From: Bradyrhizobium sp. SZCCT0231
GTDB lineage: Bacteria; Pseudomonadota; Alphaproteobacteria; Rhizobiales; Xanthobacteraceae
DNA: 64,000 nt
Reading direction: 5' to 3'
Assembly: GCF_018130245.1 (NCBI RefSeq)
Contig: NZ_JAFCKP010000015.1
Coordinates: 1 to 64,000, forward strand
The notes beneath the pieces are model-generated. The model had not been told where the DNA came from and ran no database searches. It was given only the letters and a program-made list of their open reading frames with translations. Positions 1 to 8,234 of this stretch are shown here, in pieces. The translations under genes were made by a program, and so were the position numbers. How positions within the stretch are numbered: position 1 is the stretch's first letter; every line of letters begins with the position of its first letter.

Positions 1-450
1 GGCTTCGCCAATGCTCCGGACACGGTGTTCGTCACCGGCTCGCAGCAGGAGACGGTCAAGACCTGGGGCTTCCGTGGCGCGTACACCCACAACTGGGATC
101 CGTACTGGAACACCGCACTCTACGGTGCCTACGCTCAGGCCCAGTTCGGCACCCTCGCCAAGACCACGCTCTGCGGCGCTGGCGGTGCTGGCGGCGTGTT
201 CGGCGGCCTCGCGGGTGTCACGGGTTGTAACCCTGACTTCGCCATCGGTCAGATCGGTGTCATCACCCGCTGGACTCCGGTCAAGAACCTGACCTTCTCG
301 GCAGACTTCAACTGGACCCATCTGGACCAGAAGTATTCGGGCACGGCTGTTCTCAGCCCGGCTGTTAACACTGCCAAGCCGACCGCAGTGTATGAGCTCA
401 AGGATCAGGACTCGTTCACCCTGCTCCTCCGCGCTCAGCGCAACTGGTAA
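1..450 (+). CDS. Outer-membrane porin, C-terminal fragment (5' end outside window)
   Basis: The reading frame is open from base 1 to a TAA at 448-450 and encodes the last 149 residues of a beta-barrel protein. Alternating hydrophobic/polar strands rich in Gly, Tyr and Trp (AYTHNWDPYWNTALYGAYAQ) and a C-terminal strand ending in an aromatic residue (LLLRAQRNW) are typical of the alphaproteobacterial porin family (Omp2b/RopA-like) that is expanded in Bradyrhizobium. Two cysteines near residues 57 and 72 of the fragment probably form the usual loop disulphide. The fragment would lie in the outer membrane as part of a trimeric diffusion channel. The start, signal peptide and promoter are not in view. 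A strong terminator follows directly. Confidence 0.85.
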   Translation, partial: GFANAPDTVFVTGSQQETVKTWGFRGAYTHNWDPYWNTALYGAYAQAQFGTLAKTTLCGAGGAGGVFGGLAGVTGCNPDFAIGQIGVITRWTPVKNLTFSADFNWTHLDQKYSGTAVLSPAVNTAKPTAVYELKDQDSFTLLLRAQRNW

Positions 451-474
451 GACCTGTCGAAGCATTTCGACCAG

Positions 475-505
475 CACCCGGCGGGAAACCGCCGGGTGTT
501 TTTTT
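475..505 (+). terminator. Intrinsic terminator of the porin gene
   Basis: A perfect 10-bp stem (CACCCGGCGG at 475-484 with CCGCCGGGTG at 489-498) closes a GAAA tetraloop and is followed by seven T residues (499-505). It lies 25 bp after the porin stop codon, a textbook Rho-independent terminator. Confidence 0.93.
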
Positions 506-534
506 GTGCGCATTCTGCGTGATATCCGACGCCC

Positions 535-625
535 CTGTAGCCCGGATGGAGCGAAAGCGTAATCCGGGGCTGCTCCGGCATTTCGCACTGTCCCGGATTA
601 CGCTTTCGCTCCATCCGGGCTACAG
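535..625. repeat. Intergenic palindromic repeat, 34-bp perfect arms
   Basis: Bases 535-568 and 592-625 are perfect inverted copies of each other (34 bp) separated by 23 bp. The arm begins CTGTAGCCCGGATGGAGCG. I recognise this 'GCCCGGATGGAGCGAAAGCG' type as a dispersed intergenic repeat of many alphaproteobacterial genomes. It codes for nothing evident and would form a long cruciform or RNA hairpin. Confidence 0.85.
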
Positions 626-719
626 GTCTCGGCCCTGTGTCGCCCTCTGTCAATCCAGCAACGTAAAAATATTCCGCTTTACCGAAATTCGGAAATGGCG
701 TATGCATCGCCCATCCCGG

Positions 720-1317
720 CTCATTCTTGAGGGGCGATCGTGTGGTCGTCATGTTCGCGAGCTGGGCTTGCGGTGGACGCGGCAGCGTCGTGTACGAGAA
801 GTGCGGGCAGGGCGGATTGCTCTCCGTGAGCCCGAAACTGCGTGCGGACGAACGGCGCTGTCAGGTTCGTCTCGTCTGTAAGTTTCCGGCTCCGTCGACG
901 GGGCTGGGAAAACTGCGGCGAAATGGCGGGCCGTGCGTACGGCAAAACCGTGTGGTCCTGGCCGTCGTTGCTACGGTCAAGCTCTTGCGGAGGCGGTGAT
1001 CGCGTCAACCGGCGCGGCGCCGGCGACTTTCGTGAAAGTGAGGGAGGCCAGAACGAACTCGGCTCCCGGGAGAGCATGGCATAAGCCGTCCGACCATCGC
1101 GCAGGGAAGGCCGTGTGTACGGCTACACCTGTATGCTGCTGTGCGGTTTTCTGCGTGTGCCTTTTGCGCAGCAGACCGCGGGTGCCAGTCTGCACCCGGC
1201 CTTCCCTGCGCCCTCTTGATTTAGAGGGTGGCGAGATTAAGCAAAGCTCGGGCGAATTAAGCCGCGAGACTGCGAAGGTGTGCCTGCGATTTGAATTCGA
1301 ATGCGAAGAGCAATTTC
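720..1317. repeat. Non-coding stretch resembling a recurrent degenerate Bradyrhizobium element
   Basis: No credible gene is seen: the overlapping open frames are short, Arg/Pro-rich and lack recognisable domains. The sequence, including 'GGTCCTGGCCGTCGTTGC' near 954 and the pair of inverted 15-bp copies of GCGCAGGGAAGGCCG at 1099-1113 and 1197-1211, resembles a decayed element that I remember from many Bradyrhizobium intergenic regions, often over-annotated as small hypothetical proteins. This attribution is from memory, not from a search. It could be the remnant of a mobile element. Bases 626-719 hold nothing I can name. Confidence 0.4.
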
Positions 1318-1318
1318 G

Positions 1319-1466
1319 CTCTCGTGCCCCGGACGCAGCGCAGCGTCCCTTCGACGATGCGCTGCAGAGCCGGGGCCCATGTCTCCGAGAGCAATCCGTG
1401 TGCTTTTTGGGTCCCGGCTCGGCACTGCAACGCTTCACGCGTTGCAGCTTGTCCGGGACGCGAGAG
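1319..1466. repeat. Dispersed palindromic repeat, copy 1 (cognate copy at 61668-61838)
   Basis: The ends are inverted: CTCTCGTGCCCCGGAC at 1319-1334 against GTCCGGGACGCGAGAG at 1451-1466, 14 of 16 matched. Inner arms GCAGAGCCGGGGCCCA and GGGTCCCGGCTCGGC are also inverted. A second copy of the same architecture lies at 61668-61838. It sits 3' of the MarR gene that follows on the minus strand and could act as a transcription barrier or mRNA-stabilising hairpin. Confidence 0.75.
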
Positions 1467-1542
1467 TTGCCAACGATGGATGTTGGCACGGCCTCTCTCC
1501 GCTGGCCTTACCGATGTTGTCCGTTCCGACCCTGGACGCGCC

Positions 1543-2178
1543 TCACCCCTGGCTCGCCACGCGCGCGCGGTCGAGATGCTGCTCGATCTTGGGGCGGTCA
1601 CGCGTGCGCTCGAAACTGGTGCAGAGCAGTTCGGTCTCCGCGAGCGAGATCGGAGCACGATAGAGCCGGCACATGAATTCGGCGGTTCCACGTCCCTTGC
1701 CGGTGCCCGGGCCGCGCTCTGCGAGAAACATGCAGTCCCGGCAGATGCTGGCATCGAGCCGCTGATGGGCGGCGTCGAGATGATTGAGGATCTCGCGGAG
1801 AGAGTCGCGCAGCCTGATACACTCGTCGGTTCCGAGCGCCGTGACCGCATTCACCACGTGGTTGATCGGGTCGTGCTGGCTCAGGCATTTCTCGCCCTGA
1901 GCGGTGACGTGCAGGACGACGGAACGCTTGTCCTCATGCGACGGCTTTCGCACCAGGAAGGACTTGCTCTCCAGAGTCTTCACGATCTGCGATGCAGTCG
2001 CGCGGGTGGCGCCGATGAAGCCGGCCAGCGCGGACGGGGTGCGCGAAAACCTGTTGGCGCGGCCGAGAAAGCGCAGCGCCATCCACTCCCGATCGCGCAA
2101 TCCATGCTGATTGCCTTCGAAATACCAAGCCCTCGCCGCCTGAACCAGCAGCTCGACGGCTTCTCGCGCCAATGGCAT
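1543..2178 (-). CDS. MarR-family winged-helix regulator with a C-terminal four-cysteine motif
   Basis: A 211-aa DNA-binding regulator. Residues 25-95 hold the MarR winged helix: the recognition segment around RTPSALAGFIGATRATASQIV and the wing KPSHEDKRSVVLHVTAQG, with the classic D-x-R-S core. The C-terminal third carries Cys146-x2-Cys149, Cys170 and Cys186, a layout shared with the paralogue at 39474-40052 and suggestive of a metal or redox site. The start ATG at 2178 is chosen because it is preceded by GAGG at good spacing and matches the N-terminus of the paralogue; a longer frame to 2289 exists but lacks support. The gene is monocistronic, and its target is unknown. Its position just outside the flagellar island invites a link to motility, but that is inference. 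Confidence 0.8.
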   Translation of the reverse strand: MPLAREAVELLVQAARAWYFEGNQHGLRDREWMALRFLGRANRFSRTPSALAGFIGATRATASQIVKTLESKSFLVRKPSHEDKRSVVLHVTAQGEKCLSQHDPINHVVNAVTALGTDECIRLRDSLREILNHLDAAHQRLDASICRDCMFLAERGPGTGKGRGTAEFMCRLYRAPISLAETELLCTSFERTRDRPKIEQHLDRARVASQG

Positions 2179-3001
2179 GAATCTACCTCGTCCCCGGAAC
2201 TTCGTCTGCGGCGTCCCGAAGCCGCTTCGCGCCTTGAGTGTCCGACCAGCATGTCGTGTCGAACTCTCGTTCAAAGGCACGGACCGCAACGCGTCGGATC
2301 TTGGCTGATGGGCGTCGCATCGTCCGGAGCGAGAGGTTGCGTCGCCGATGGCATGCCAACAGCGTCGTCGCGCGGGAGCCCGGGTTGCCGTCGCCGGCAG
2401 ACGGTGGATCGGAGTAGTTCAACCGAAGCCCCCAAAGTTCAAGTCACAAGCAGACGTTTCTTGTATTCCGCGGAAACGATGAATGAGCTTCTCAACAAAA
2501 TCAAGTAGAGACCCTCGCGGAGACTGGATGTCGTTGCAAGTGAATGTAACGTTCAAGGCAATCTCGCTGTTCGGGACACATGATGGTGAACGCAATACGC
2601 TGCCTACCGAGCAGCATGCGCTCAACTCCACGAAGGTTTGATTGCACGGCACGTTGTTGTCTGTCGTTGACGCAAATTGATCGAAGCTTGTGCACGACGA
2701 TCATGTTTGCCGGCACGTCATCCACAACTTGTGCGCTCTGTCGGAGAATCGCCGGGGGAACTCACAGGAATTACACGTGCCGGTTGTTGTTGCCGTGCTT
2801 GCGGAACCGTCCGCTCGATCGCTTGCACCGCGGCTGCGCGTTGCGCTCACCCGAACGGTGGACGGGAATCACGACGGAAATCGGTGACGGATGTGCGCGC
2901 GCATGCGCTGGAAGCGTGGCGACATGCGCAATCTGCTGTCGAAAACCACGAGCAGAATGGACGGCGAGACGCCTCGCGCGCCGCCTCACGCTCTCCACCG
3001 G
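2179..3001. other. Intergenic region upstream of the MarR gene and downstream of fliI; no gene recognised
   Basis: This 823-bp gap holds the promoter side of the MarR gene (2179 upward on the minus strand) and the 3' flank of fliI. Its open frames are short, out of keeping with neighbouring codon usage, and match no family I know. A stretch near 2430-2620 is AT-richer than the surroundings. No terminator with a T-run was found after fliI. Confidence 0.5.
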
Positions 3002-4327
3002 TCAGTCGCCCTTGAGCATGTCCCGGAGCTCGCGGAACGGATCGGCGCTCGGCGGAGCCGAAGCGCCTTGCCGCATCGCGCTGTAGATTCTCGGAACCAT
3101 CTCGACCGCCTGGTCGAGGCCCGAATCACGCCCCGACTGATATCCACCCATCAGGCGAAGGTCGCGCGTGTCCTCGTATTTCGCGATCATGGCGCGCAGC
3201 TTGCTCACCAATTCGCGCTCCTCGGGGTCCCAGACGTTATGGGCGAGTCGGGAGACCGAGGCCAGAACGTCGACGGCTGGATAGCGCGCCTGGTCGGCGA
3301 TGTGCCTGGAGAGCACGATGTGTCCATCGAGTGTGCTGCGAATCGTATCCGCGATCGGCTCGTTGTGATCGTCGCCGTCGACCAGCACGGAGAAGATCCC
3401 GGTAATCGTGCCGGAACCTTCCTCGCCGGGCCCGGCGCGCTCCAGGAGGCGCGGCAGATCGGTGAAGACCGTCGGCGCGTAGCCGCGCGCGACCGCGGGC
3501 TCGCCTGCGGCGAGCGCGACCTCGCGGGCGGCGTGGGCGAACCGAGTGATCGAATCGACCATCAGCAAGACCGATTCGCCGCGGTCACGGAAATATTCCG
3601 CGACCGCCATGGCCGTCTTCGGCGCCAGCCGCCGCATCATCGGGCTTTCGTCGCCCGTCGATACGATTGTGACGGCGCGGTGCCGGTCGGGACCCAGCAC
3701 GTCCTCGATGAACTCGCGCACCTCGCGGCCGCGCTCGCCGACCAGGGCCAGCACGACGGTGTCGAAACCCTGGCTGCGGGCGAGCATCGCGAGCAGCGTC
3801 GATTTGCCGACGCCTGATCCGGCAAAGATGCCGACGCGCTGGCCGGCGCAGATCGGCGCGAACAGGTCGATGACGCGCACGCCGGTGCGCAGCGGCCTGT
3901 GCACGCGTGCGCGCTTCATGGCCGACGGCGCCTCCGCCTCCGCCGAGACCGCCCGGGATCCCTGGGTGAGGGGACCCTGTCCGTCCAGCGGCGCGCCGAG
4001 GGCGTTGATGACGCGGCCCTTCCAGCTCGGATCGGGCGCAAAGGACAGAGGCGGCATCCGGTAGGCGGCCGAGCCGAGCCCGCCGGCAAATTGCCGGTCG
4101 AACGGCTTGGCAACGATGCCGTCGCTGTCGATCCGCACCACCTCGCCGATCTGGCGCTTGCCGGCCGAATTGACGCCGATGAGCTCGCCGAGCCTGACGA
4201 AGCGCGACAGGCCGGAGACGCGGAAATGCGTCGGCGCGATCTCGGAGATCGCGCCGCTGACGCTTGCCATGGGAGTGCTCTGCTGAAGCTCCAGCAGCGC
4301 CCACTCGAGTTGCCGAAGAGCGTTCAA
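3002..4327 (-). CDS. fliI: Flagellar export ATPase FliI
   Basis: This 441-aa ATPase energises the flagellar type III export gate at the inner-membrane face, as a homohexamer related to the F1 beta subunit. The Walker A motif GSGVGKST is at residues 170-177, Walker B LLMVD at 254-258, and the T3SS ATPase signature region follows (PTVFTDLPRLLERAG). Length matches the family (about 440-460). The frame opens with a TTG at 4327; an in-frame ATG at 4270 would remove 19 residues, and the conserved beta-barrel N-domain begins only after it, so the start is uncertain. It is the last gene of the leftward DUF1217-flgF-fliI unit, 42 bp after flgF. No obvious fliJ adjoins it, though a coiled-coil candidate lies at 34818. 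Confidence 0.96.
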   Translation of the reverse strand: MNALRQLEWALLELQQSTPMASVSGAISEIAPTHFRVSGLSRFVRLGELIGVNSAGKRQIGEVVRIDSDGIVAKPFDRQFAGGLGSAAYRMPPLSFAPDPSWKGRVINALGAPLDGQGPLTQGSRAVSAEAEAPSAMKRARVHRPLRTGVRVIDLFAPICAGQRVGIFAGSGVGKSTLLAMLARSQGFDTVVLALVGERGREVREFIEDVLGPDRHRAVTIVSTGDESPMMRRLAPKTAMAVAEYFRDRGESVLLMVDSITRFAHAAREVALAAGEPAVARGYAPTVFTDLPRLLERAGPGEEGSGTITGIFSVLVDGDDHNEPIADTIRSTLDGHIVLSRHIADQARYPAVDVLASVSRLAHNVWDPEERELVSKLRAMIAKYEDTRDLRLMGGYQSGRDSGLDQAVEMVPRIYSAMRQGASAPPSADPFRELRDMLKGD

Positions 4328-4369
4328 GGAAACCGTCCAACCTCAATCTCAATGCGCGCGAGGCGCAGT

Positions 4370-5098
4370 CTACTTGCCGGGCTCGCCGAGCGTCCGGATC
4401 GCGTTCTGGAGCGAGCTCTCGGTGCCCTCGATCATCGAGTTGGTGCCGTCGAAGGCACGCGAGGCCGAGATCAGCCGCGTCAATTCGAGCATCGGATTGG
4501 CGCCGGAACCCTCGACATAGCCTTGCTTGAAGCCGTCCCGGGAGAAATCGGCGATGGCGGTCGCGGGCCGGTCGGGTGTCACGCCGGAATTGCCGTAACG
4601 TTCGAGATTGGCGTCGGCCGGAATGTTGAACAGGCCGATGGTGCCGATCTCGTTGTTGTCCTGGGTGATCGCGCCGCTGCGCGCGATCGAGATCGGTCCG
4701 CCGTTCGGATCGAGCGTGATCTGCGCGCCGCCGGAATCGACGACGGGGAAGCCGCTCACGGTCTGAAGATCGCCGTTGGGGGCGATCTGGAGTCGGCCGT
4801 CGCGCGTGTAGACCGTGCCGTTCGGACCGGCGAAGGCGATCCAGCCCTGGCCGACCACCGCGACGTCGAGCGGGTTGCCGCTCTCGGTGATGTTGCCCAT
4901 CTCGCGCGAGATGATGTTGTCGCCAGGCGAGGAGAACGCCACCGGGGTCGGCCCCGCCTTGGACAGCACGGTCTCGAACTTCACCACGTCGGTGCGGAAC
5001 GCCGCCGTGTTGACGTTGGCGACGTTGTTGGCGATCGTCTGGAGGCGCTTTTCGAGGGCGACCTGCGCCGACAGTCCCACATAGAGAGCCGATTGCAT
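4370..5098 (-). CDS. flgF: Flagellar basal-body rod protein FlgF
   Basis: A 242-aa proximal rod subunit assembled in the periplasm by the flagellar export system. The N-terminal rod signature is seen (LQTIANNVANVNTAAFRTD, residues about 20-38), and the C-terminal FlgF/G-type helix ends the protein (LELTRLISASRAFDGTNSMI, about 205-225). The central region carries the FlgE/F/G family segment G-Q-G-W-I-A-F. Like other exported rod proteins it has no Sec signal. It lies 3 bp after the DUF1217 gene and 42 bp before fliI in the leftward operon. It is distinguished from FlgG at 11996 by its shorter length and lower similarity to the FlgG consensus. Confidence 0.94.
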   Translation of the reverse strand: MQSALYVGLSAQVALEKRLQTIANNVANVNTAAFRTDVVKFETVLSKAGPTPVAFSSPGDNIISREMGNITESGNPLDVAVVGQGWIAFAGPNGTVYTRDGRLQIAPNGDLQTVSGFPVVDSGGAQITLDPNGGPISIARSGAITQDNNEIGTIGLFNIPADANLERYGNSGVTPDRPATAIADFSRDGFKQGYVEGSGANPMLELTRLISASRAFDGTNSMIEGTESSLQNAIRTLGEPGK

Positions 5099-5101
5099 GA
5101 C

Positions 5102-5890
5102 TTACCTGTTGAACTTGATGTTCTGAAGTGTCGTGAGCATGTTGGTATCCATGCTGATCGACGTCGCGGCACCGGCGATCAGGACCAGCGCGGGATTGGT
5201 CGAGCTGTCGCTCTGGGCCTGGGTCGCATCCCACATCGCCGCAAAGCGCTGCACGAACTTGGTCACCTCGGCGGGGTCCTGGAAGTCGGTGAGGTTGATC
5301 TTGCTCGCGATCATCTTGGCCTGGGCATCGATATCGGCCGAGCTGATCGTCGCCGGCAGGCCGAGTGCGGTCTGCACCACCTGCGTCAGCGCCTTGTCCG
5401 CGAGGACCTGGTAGGCGGTCGTGATCGTGGAAGCCTTGCGGGTGAAATACAACGCCAAACGCAGGCCTTCGTTCTGATCGCCGGCCTTCTCCTCCATCGT
5501 CTGCGTGACGTATTGGGTCGCGGTGCCGGTCGTGGCCGCGGCGGTCTGGGTCGCCTTGTCGCCGAGGGCGGCGAAATTGAAGGCGGTTGCGAATTGCCGG
5601 TAGCGGGTGTCGGTCAGCTTGTTGGCGAAGGCGTCCTTGCTCGCAACCCCCTCGGTCAGAACCTTGCGCATGAACGCCTTGGCATAGGTCATGTCGCTGA
5701 GGCCATAGGCCTTCATCGCGTAGGAATAGAGACGATAGTCCTTCAGGAAATCGTCGATGGTCTTCACCTTGCCGATATGGCTGAGGAAATAATCGGTCTC
5801 GCGGCTGACGTCCGGCTGCTGTGCGACCTGCGTCAGCGACTTGCCCATGTCCTTGGTCAGCCTGGTATAGTCCGCGATGGTGGATAGCAT
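5102..5890 (-). CDS. DUF1217-family flagellar-locus protein
   Basis: A 262-aa protein of the DUF1217 family, which is repeatedly found next to flgF and fliI in Rhizobiales flagellar loci and has no assigned biochemical role. Its N-terminus (TRETDYFLSHIGKVKTIDDFLKDYRLYSYAMKAYGL, around residues 30-65; read with breaks) shows the family's alternating aromatic/charged helices, and two similar helical blocks follow. It has no signal peptide or membrane segment, which would suit an exported axial component or a cytoplasmic assembly factor. It is first in the leftward unit and shares a divergent promoter region with motA. The start ATG at 5890 was taken as the first in-frame start. Confidence 0.82.
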   Translation of the reverse strand: MLSTIADYTRLTKDMGKSLTQVAQQPDVSRETDYFLSHIGKVKTIDDFLKDYRLYSYAMKAYGLSDMTYAKAFMRKVLTEGVASKDAFANKLTDTRYRQFATAFNFAALGDKATQTAAATTGTATQYVTQTMEEKAGDQNEGLRLALYFTRKASTITTAYQVLADKALTQVVQTALGLPATISSADIDAQAKMIASKINLTDFQDPAEVTKFVQRFAAMWDATQAQSDSSTNPALVLIAGAATSISMDTNMLTTLQNIKFNR

Positions 5891-5941
5891 GACACGCGCC
5901 CCTCTGGCCGCCGTTGCGACACCGCTTCAAGCTGCCGCCAA

Positions 5942-5957
5942 TTGCTTGCGCGGGGCT
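5942..5957 (-). promoter_or_regulatory. Putative LafR/FtcR box ahead of DUF1217-flgF-fliI
   Basis: On the minus strand this reads AGCCCCGCGCAAGCAA, 12 of 15 informative positions of the consensus AGCNTCGCGCAAGCTT shared by eight flagellar units, and identical to the copy ahead of flgE. It ends 51 nt before the ATG at 5890. It also pairs with the motA copy to form an inverted repeat in the divergent promoter. Confidence 0.6.
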
Positions 5958-5972
5958 GGCGAGGAAGAAGCC

Positions 5973-5988
5973 AGCTTCGCGCAAGCGT
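5973..5988 (+). promoter_or_regulatory. Putative LafR/FtcR box ahead of motA
   Basis: Reads AGCTTCGCGCAAGCGT, 14 of 15 informative positions of the shared consensus. It ends about 41 nt before the proposed motA start, and a TAGGTAT sequence follows at 5996-6002. It lies in the same divergent region as the minus-strand copy at 5942-5957. Confidence 0.65.
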
Positions 5989-6029
5989 CGCCGACTAGGT
6001 ATTCCCGGTGGGATCGGCGATGGAGCGGC

Positions 6030-6929
6030 GTGTTGGGCAGTTTCGTGGGGATTTTCATCACGGTAGCGGCGCTGCTCGGCGGCTTTGCCGCCATGGGCGG
6101 GCACTTGGCCGTGCTCATGCAGCCGTGGGAATTCGTCATCATCATAGGCACCGCGGTCGGCACCTTCATCGTGGCCAATCCGTGGAAGACGGTCGTCGAC
6201 AGCGGGGTCGCCTGCATGCAGGCCATCACCAACGCGGTGCCGGGACAGCGCTACTACCTCGACCTGCTCGGGGCGCTGCATGCCCTGATGCGTGAGCTGC
6301 GGGGCAAGGGCCGCAACGAGGTGGAGGCGCATATCGACGATCCCTCGTCGTCCGAGATCTTCAAGGCATTCCCCAGCGTGCTCGGCGACCCCTCGCTGCT
6401 TCAGTTCATCTGCGACTATGTCCGTCTCATCATCATGGGCAACGCGCGCACGCACGAGATCGAGGCGCTGATGGACGAGGAGATCCACACCATCGTAAAG
6501 GGCAAGCTGGCGCCTTATCATGCGCTGGTGACGGTGTCCGAGGCGATGCCGGCGCTCGGCATCGTCGCCGCGGTGCTCGGCGTCATCAAGGCGATGGGCG
6601 CGCTCGACCAGTCGCCGAAGCTGCTGGGCGGCTTCATCGGCGCCGCCCTCGTCGGAACCTTCGCCGGCATCTTCCTGTCCTACGGCATCATTTCGCCCTT
6701 CGCGATCAAGATCAAGATGACGCGCGAGAAGAAGTGCCGGCCCTACATCATCGTCAAGCAGACGCTGCTGGCGTTCATGAACGGCGCCATGCCGCAGATC
6801 GCGGTCGAGCACGGCCGCAAGATGATCTCCAGCAGCGAGCGTCCCTCGATCGACGTCGTCGAGAACGAGACGATCGCAGGTCCCAAGACCGTCGTTGCCG
6901 ATGCTGAACCCAAGGCGGCGCGCGCATGA
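6030..6929 (+). CDS. motA: Flagellar motor stator protein MotA
   Basis: A 299-aa inner-membrane stator subunit that, with MotB, forms the proton channel. Four hydrophobic segments are visible, two at the N-terminus (residues about 2-23 and 30-50) and two in the second half. The conserved functional segments are P-A-L-G-I-V-A-A-V-L-G-V and G-A-A-L-V-G-T-F-x-G-I, with charged residues in the cytoplasmic loop between. I chose GTG at 6030 because GGAG lies 4-5 bases upstream and the product then starts like MotA; TTG at 6033 is equally plausible. The frame is open back to 5877, but that would add a non-MotA tail overlapping the divergent gene and the regulatory boxes. It is first in the motA-fliM-DUF6468-fliN-fliG-flhB operon and overlaps fliM by 4 bp. 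Confidence 0.92.
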   Translation: MLGSFVGIFITVAALLGGFAAMGGHLAVLMQPWEFVIIIGTAVGTFIVANPWKTVVDSGVACMQAITNAVPGQRYYLDLLGALHALMRELRGKGRNEVEAHIDDPSSSEIFKAFPSVLGDPSLLQFICDYVRLIIMGNARTHEIEALMDEEIHTIVKGKLAPYHALVTVSEAMPALGIVAAVLGVIKAMGALDQSPKLLGGFIGAALVGTFAGIFLSYGIISPFAIKIKMTREKKCRPYIIVKQTLLAFMNGAMPQIAVEHGRKMISSSERPSIDVVENETIAGPKTVVADAEPKAARA

Positions 6930-7867
6930 TGATGGAAGACGCCGAAGTCGATCAGCGCAAGCAGCTGCCGAACTACCTGCTGGACGCCGCCGGCATATCG
7001 ATCGATCGTATGCCGATGCTCAATGTGATCTTCGATCGCATGGCCGCATCGTGCACCGACAGCCTGCAGCCGATGGCCGGAACGCCCTGCTATTTCTCGG
7101 TCAACGGCATCACCAACGACCGTGTCGGCGACATCATCAAGGACTACGAGGCCAACGCGGTTGCGGCGGTGCTCTATGCCGAGCAGTGGGACTCGCGCGT
7201 CATCATCATGCTCGACCGTGACTTCGTGTTCACGATGGTCGAGGCGATGTTCGGCTCCGACGGCGCCGAGCCGCCGCTCGACGTCGAGCGCTCGTTCTCG
7301 AACATCGAGCTTCGCCTGGTGCAGGCGCTGTTCGAACGGTTCGCCAAGGCGCTGCAATCCGCCTTCGCCGGCACCTCGAACGTCACCTTTCGCGTGGAGC
7401 GGGTCGAGACGGCGATGGCCTCGCTGGCGATCGGGCGCGCCAGCAACATGTCGATCTGCGCGAACATGATGGTGCAGGCACTCTACCGCGGCGGCCAGAT
7501 GTTCCTGATCATTCCCCACTCCGCGCTCAACCCGCTGCGGCAGAAGCTTGCTCACGTCGTCGTCAGCGACGGCCGCGCGACCGATCCGCGCTGGCGCGAG
7601 CAGATGGAGAGCGAGGTTCACCGGACCGAGGTGACGCTGAGCGCGGTGCTCGACGAGAAGATGATTTTGCTCGAGGACGTCGTGAAATTCAAGGTAGGAC
7701 AGGTGCTCGAGCTGGAGGCCACGCCGCGCACGCTGGCCCGTCTCGAAAGCAACAATCAGGTGCTGTTCTGGTGTCAGATCGGCCAGCTTGATGGCTATTA
7801 CGCCATGCAGGTGGCAGATCCCGTCGATCAGAAGCGGGAGTTCGTCGATGATATCCTATCTCGTTGA
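6926..7867 (+). CDS. fliM: Flagellar switch protein FliM
   Basis: A 313-aa C-ring protein. The middle CheC/FliM-like domain spans about residues 35-225 and includes S-N-I-E-L-R-L-V-Q-A-L-F and the G-G-Q-M-F-L-I-I-P motif; the SpoA/FliN-like domain is at about 235-310 (V-L-D-E-K-M-I-L-L-E-D-V-V-K-F-K-V-G). The N-terminus lacks the usual LSQ-x-EIDAL CheY-P-binding motif, so directional switching through canonical CheY binding is not evident. It overlaps motA by 4 bp (ATGA) and the next gene by 20 bp, pointing to translational coupling. Three consecutive ATG codons make the exact start uncertain by one or two residues. Confidence 0.93.
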   Translation: MMMEDAEVDQRKQLPNYLLDAAGISIDRMPMLNVIFDRMAASCTDSLQPMAGTPCYFSVNGITNDRVGDIIKDYEANAVAAVLYAEQWDSRVIIMLDRDFVFTMVEAMFGSDGAEPPLDVERSFSNIELRLVQALFERFAKALQSAFAGTSNVTFRVERVETAMASLAIGRASNMSICANMMVQALYRGGQMFLIIPHSALNPLRQKLAHVVVSDGRATDPRWREQMESEVHRTEVTLSAVLDEKMILLEDVVKFKVGQVLELEATPRTLARLESNNQVLFWCQIGQLDGYYAMQVADPVDQKREFVDDILSR

Positions 7868-8159
7868 TGTCGTGCTGCTGATTGCGCTCGCCTTCACCAG
7901 CATGCGGGTGACCAGGATGCACCGCGAGCTGGCGCGGTTGCGCAGCTATCAGGGCGAATTCTCGACCATCGTGCACGAGACGGCGGGCGCCTTCGACACG
8001 GTCATCACCGCGGCGCACGATTCCACCGCAAATCTCGGACGGCTCGCCAACGTGCTGAGCACGAAGATCGATCAGGCCCACGAGGCGATCGCGGCGCTCG
8101 ATGCGCGGAGCGGGCTCGCACCCGCCGCGACCGCAGGCGCCGACCTGAACAAGCATTGA
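7848..8159 (+). CDS. DUF6468-type small membrane protein of the flagellar operon
   Basis: A 103-aa protein with one N-terminal membrane segment (residues about 3-19), then a long helical, probably coiled-coil region (HRELARLRSYQGEFSTIVHE). I assign it to the DUF6468 family, found between fliM and fliN in rhizobial flagellar operons; its function is not established. The start ATG at 7848 has GGGAG 8-9 bases upstream inside fliM, so translation is coupled to fliM with a 20-bp overlap. A role at the motor or stator is suggested only by position and topology. Confidence 0.75.
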   Translation: MISYLVDVVLLIALAFTSMRVTRMHRELARLRSYQGEFSTIVHETAGAFDTVITAAHDSTANLGRLANVLSTKIDQAHEAIAALDARSGLAPAATAGADLNKH

Positions 8160-8234
8160 AGCCGAAGCCGGCAGAACGATACGATCGGAACGCTACGGCG
8201 CTCCGGGAGCGGAAATACCAAGAGGCGATAGCAA

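Noticed and set aside
933-1676. 247-codon plus-strand frame after the porin
   Set aside because: It runs through two repeats into the antisense of the MarR gene; Cys/Arg-rich with no domain. Likely spurious over repetitive DNA.
5877-6029. Longer N-terminus for MotA starting at 5877
   Set aside because: It would overlap the divergent gene and both regulatory boxes and add residues unlike MotA; GTG 6030 has a ribosome site and gives family length.
3585-6812. 1075-codon open frame on the minus strand
   Set aside because: It overlaps fliI, flgF, DUF1217 and most of motA in other frames; its product is Arg/Asp/Gly-rich with no domain. Long antisense frames are expected in GC3-rich genes.
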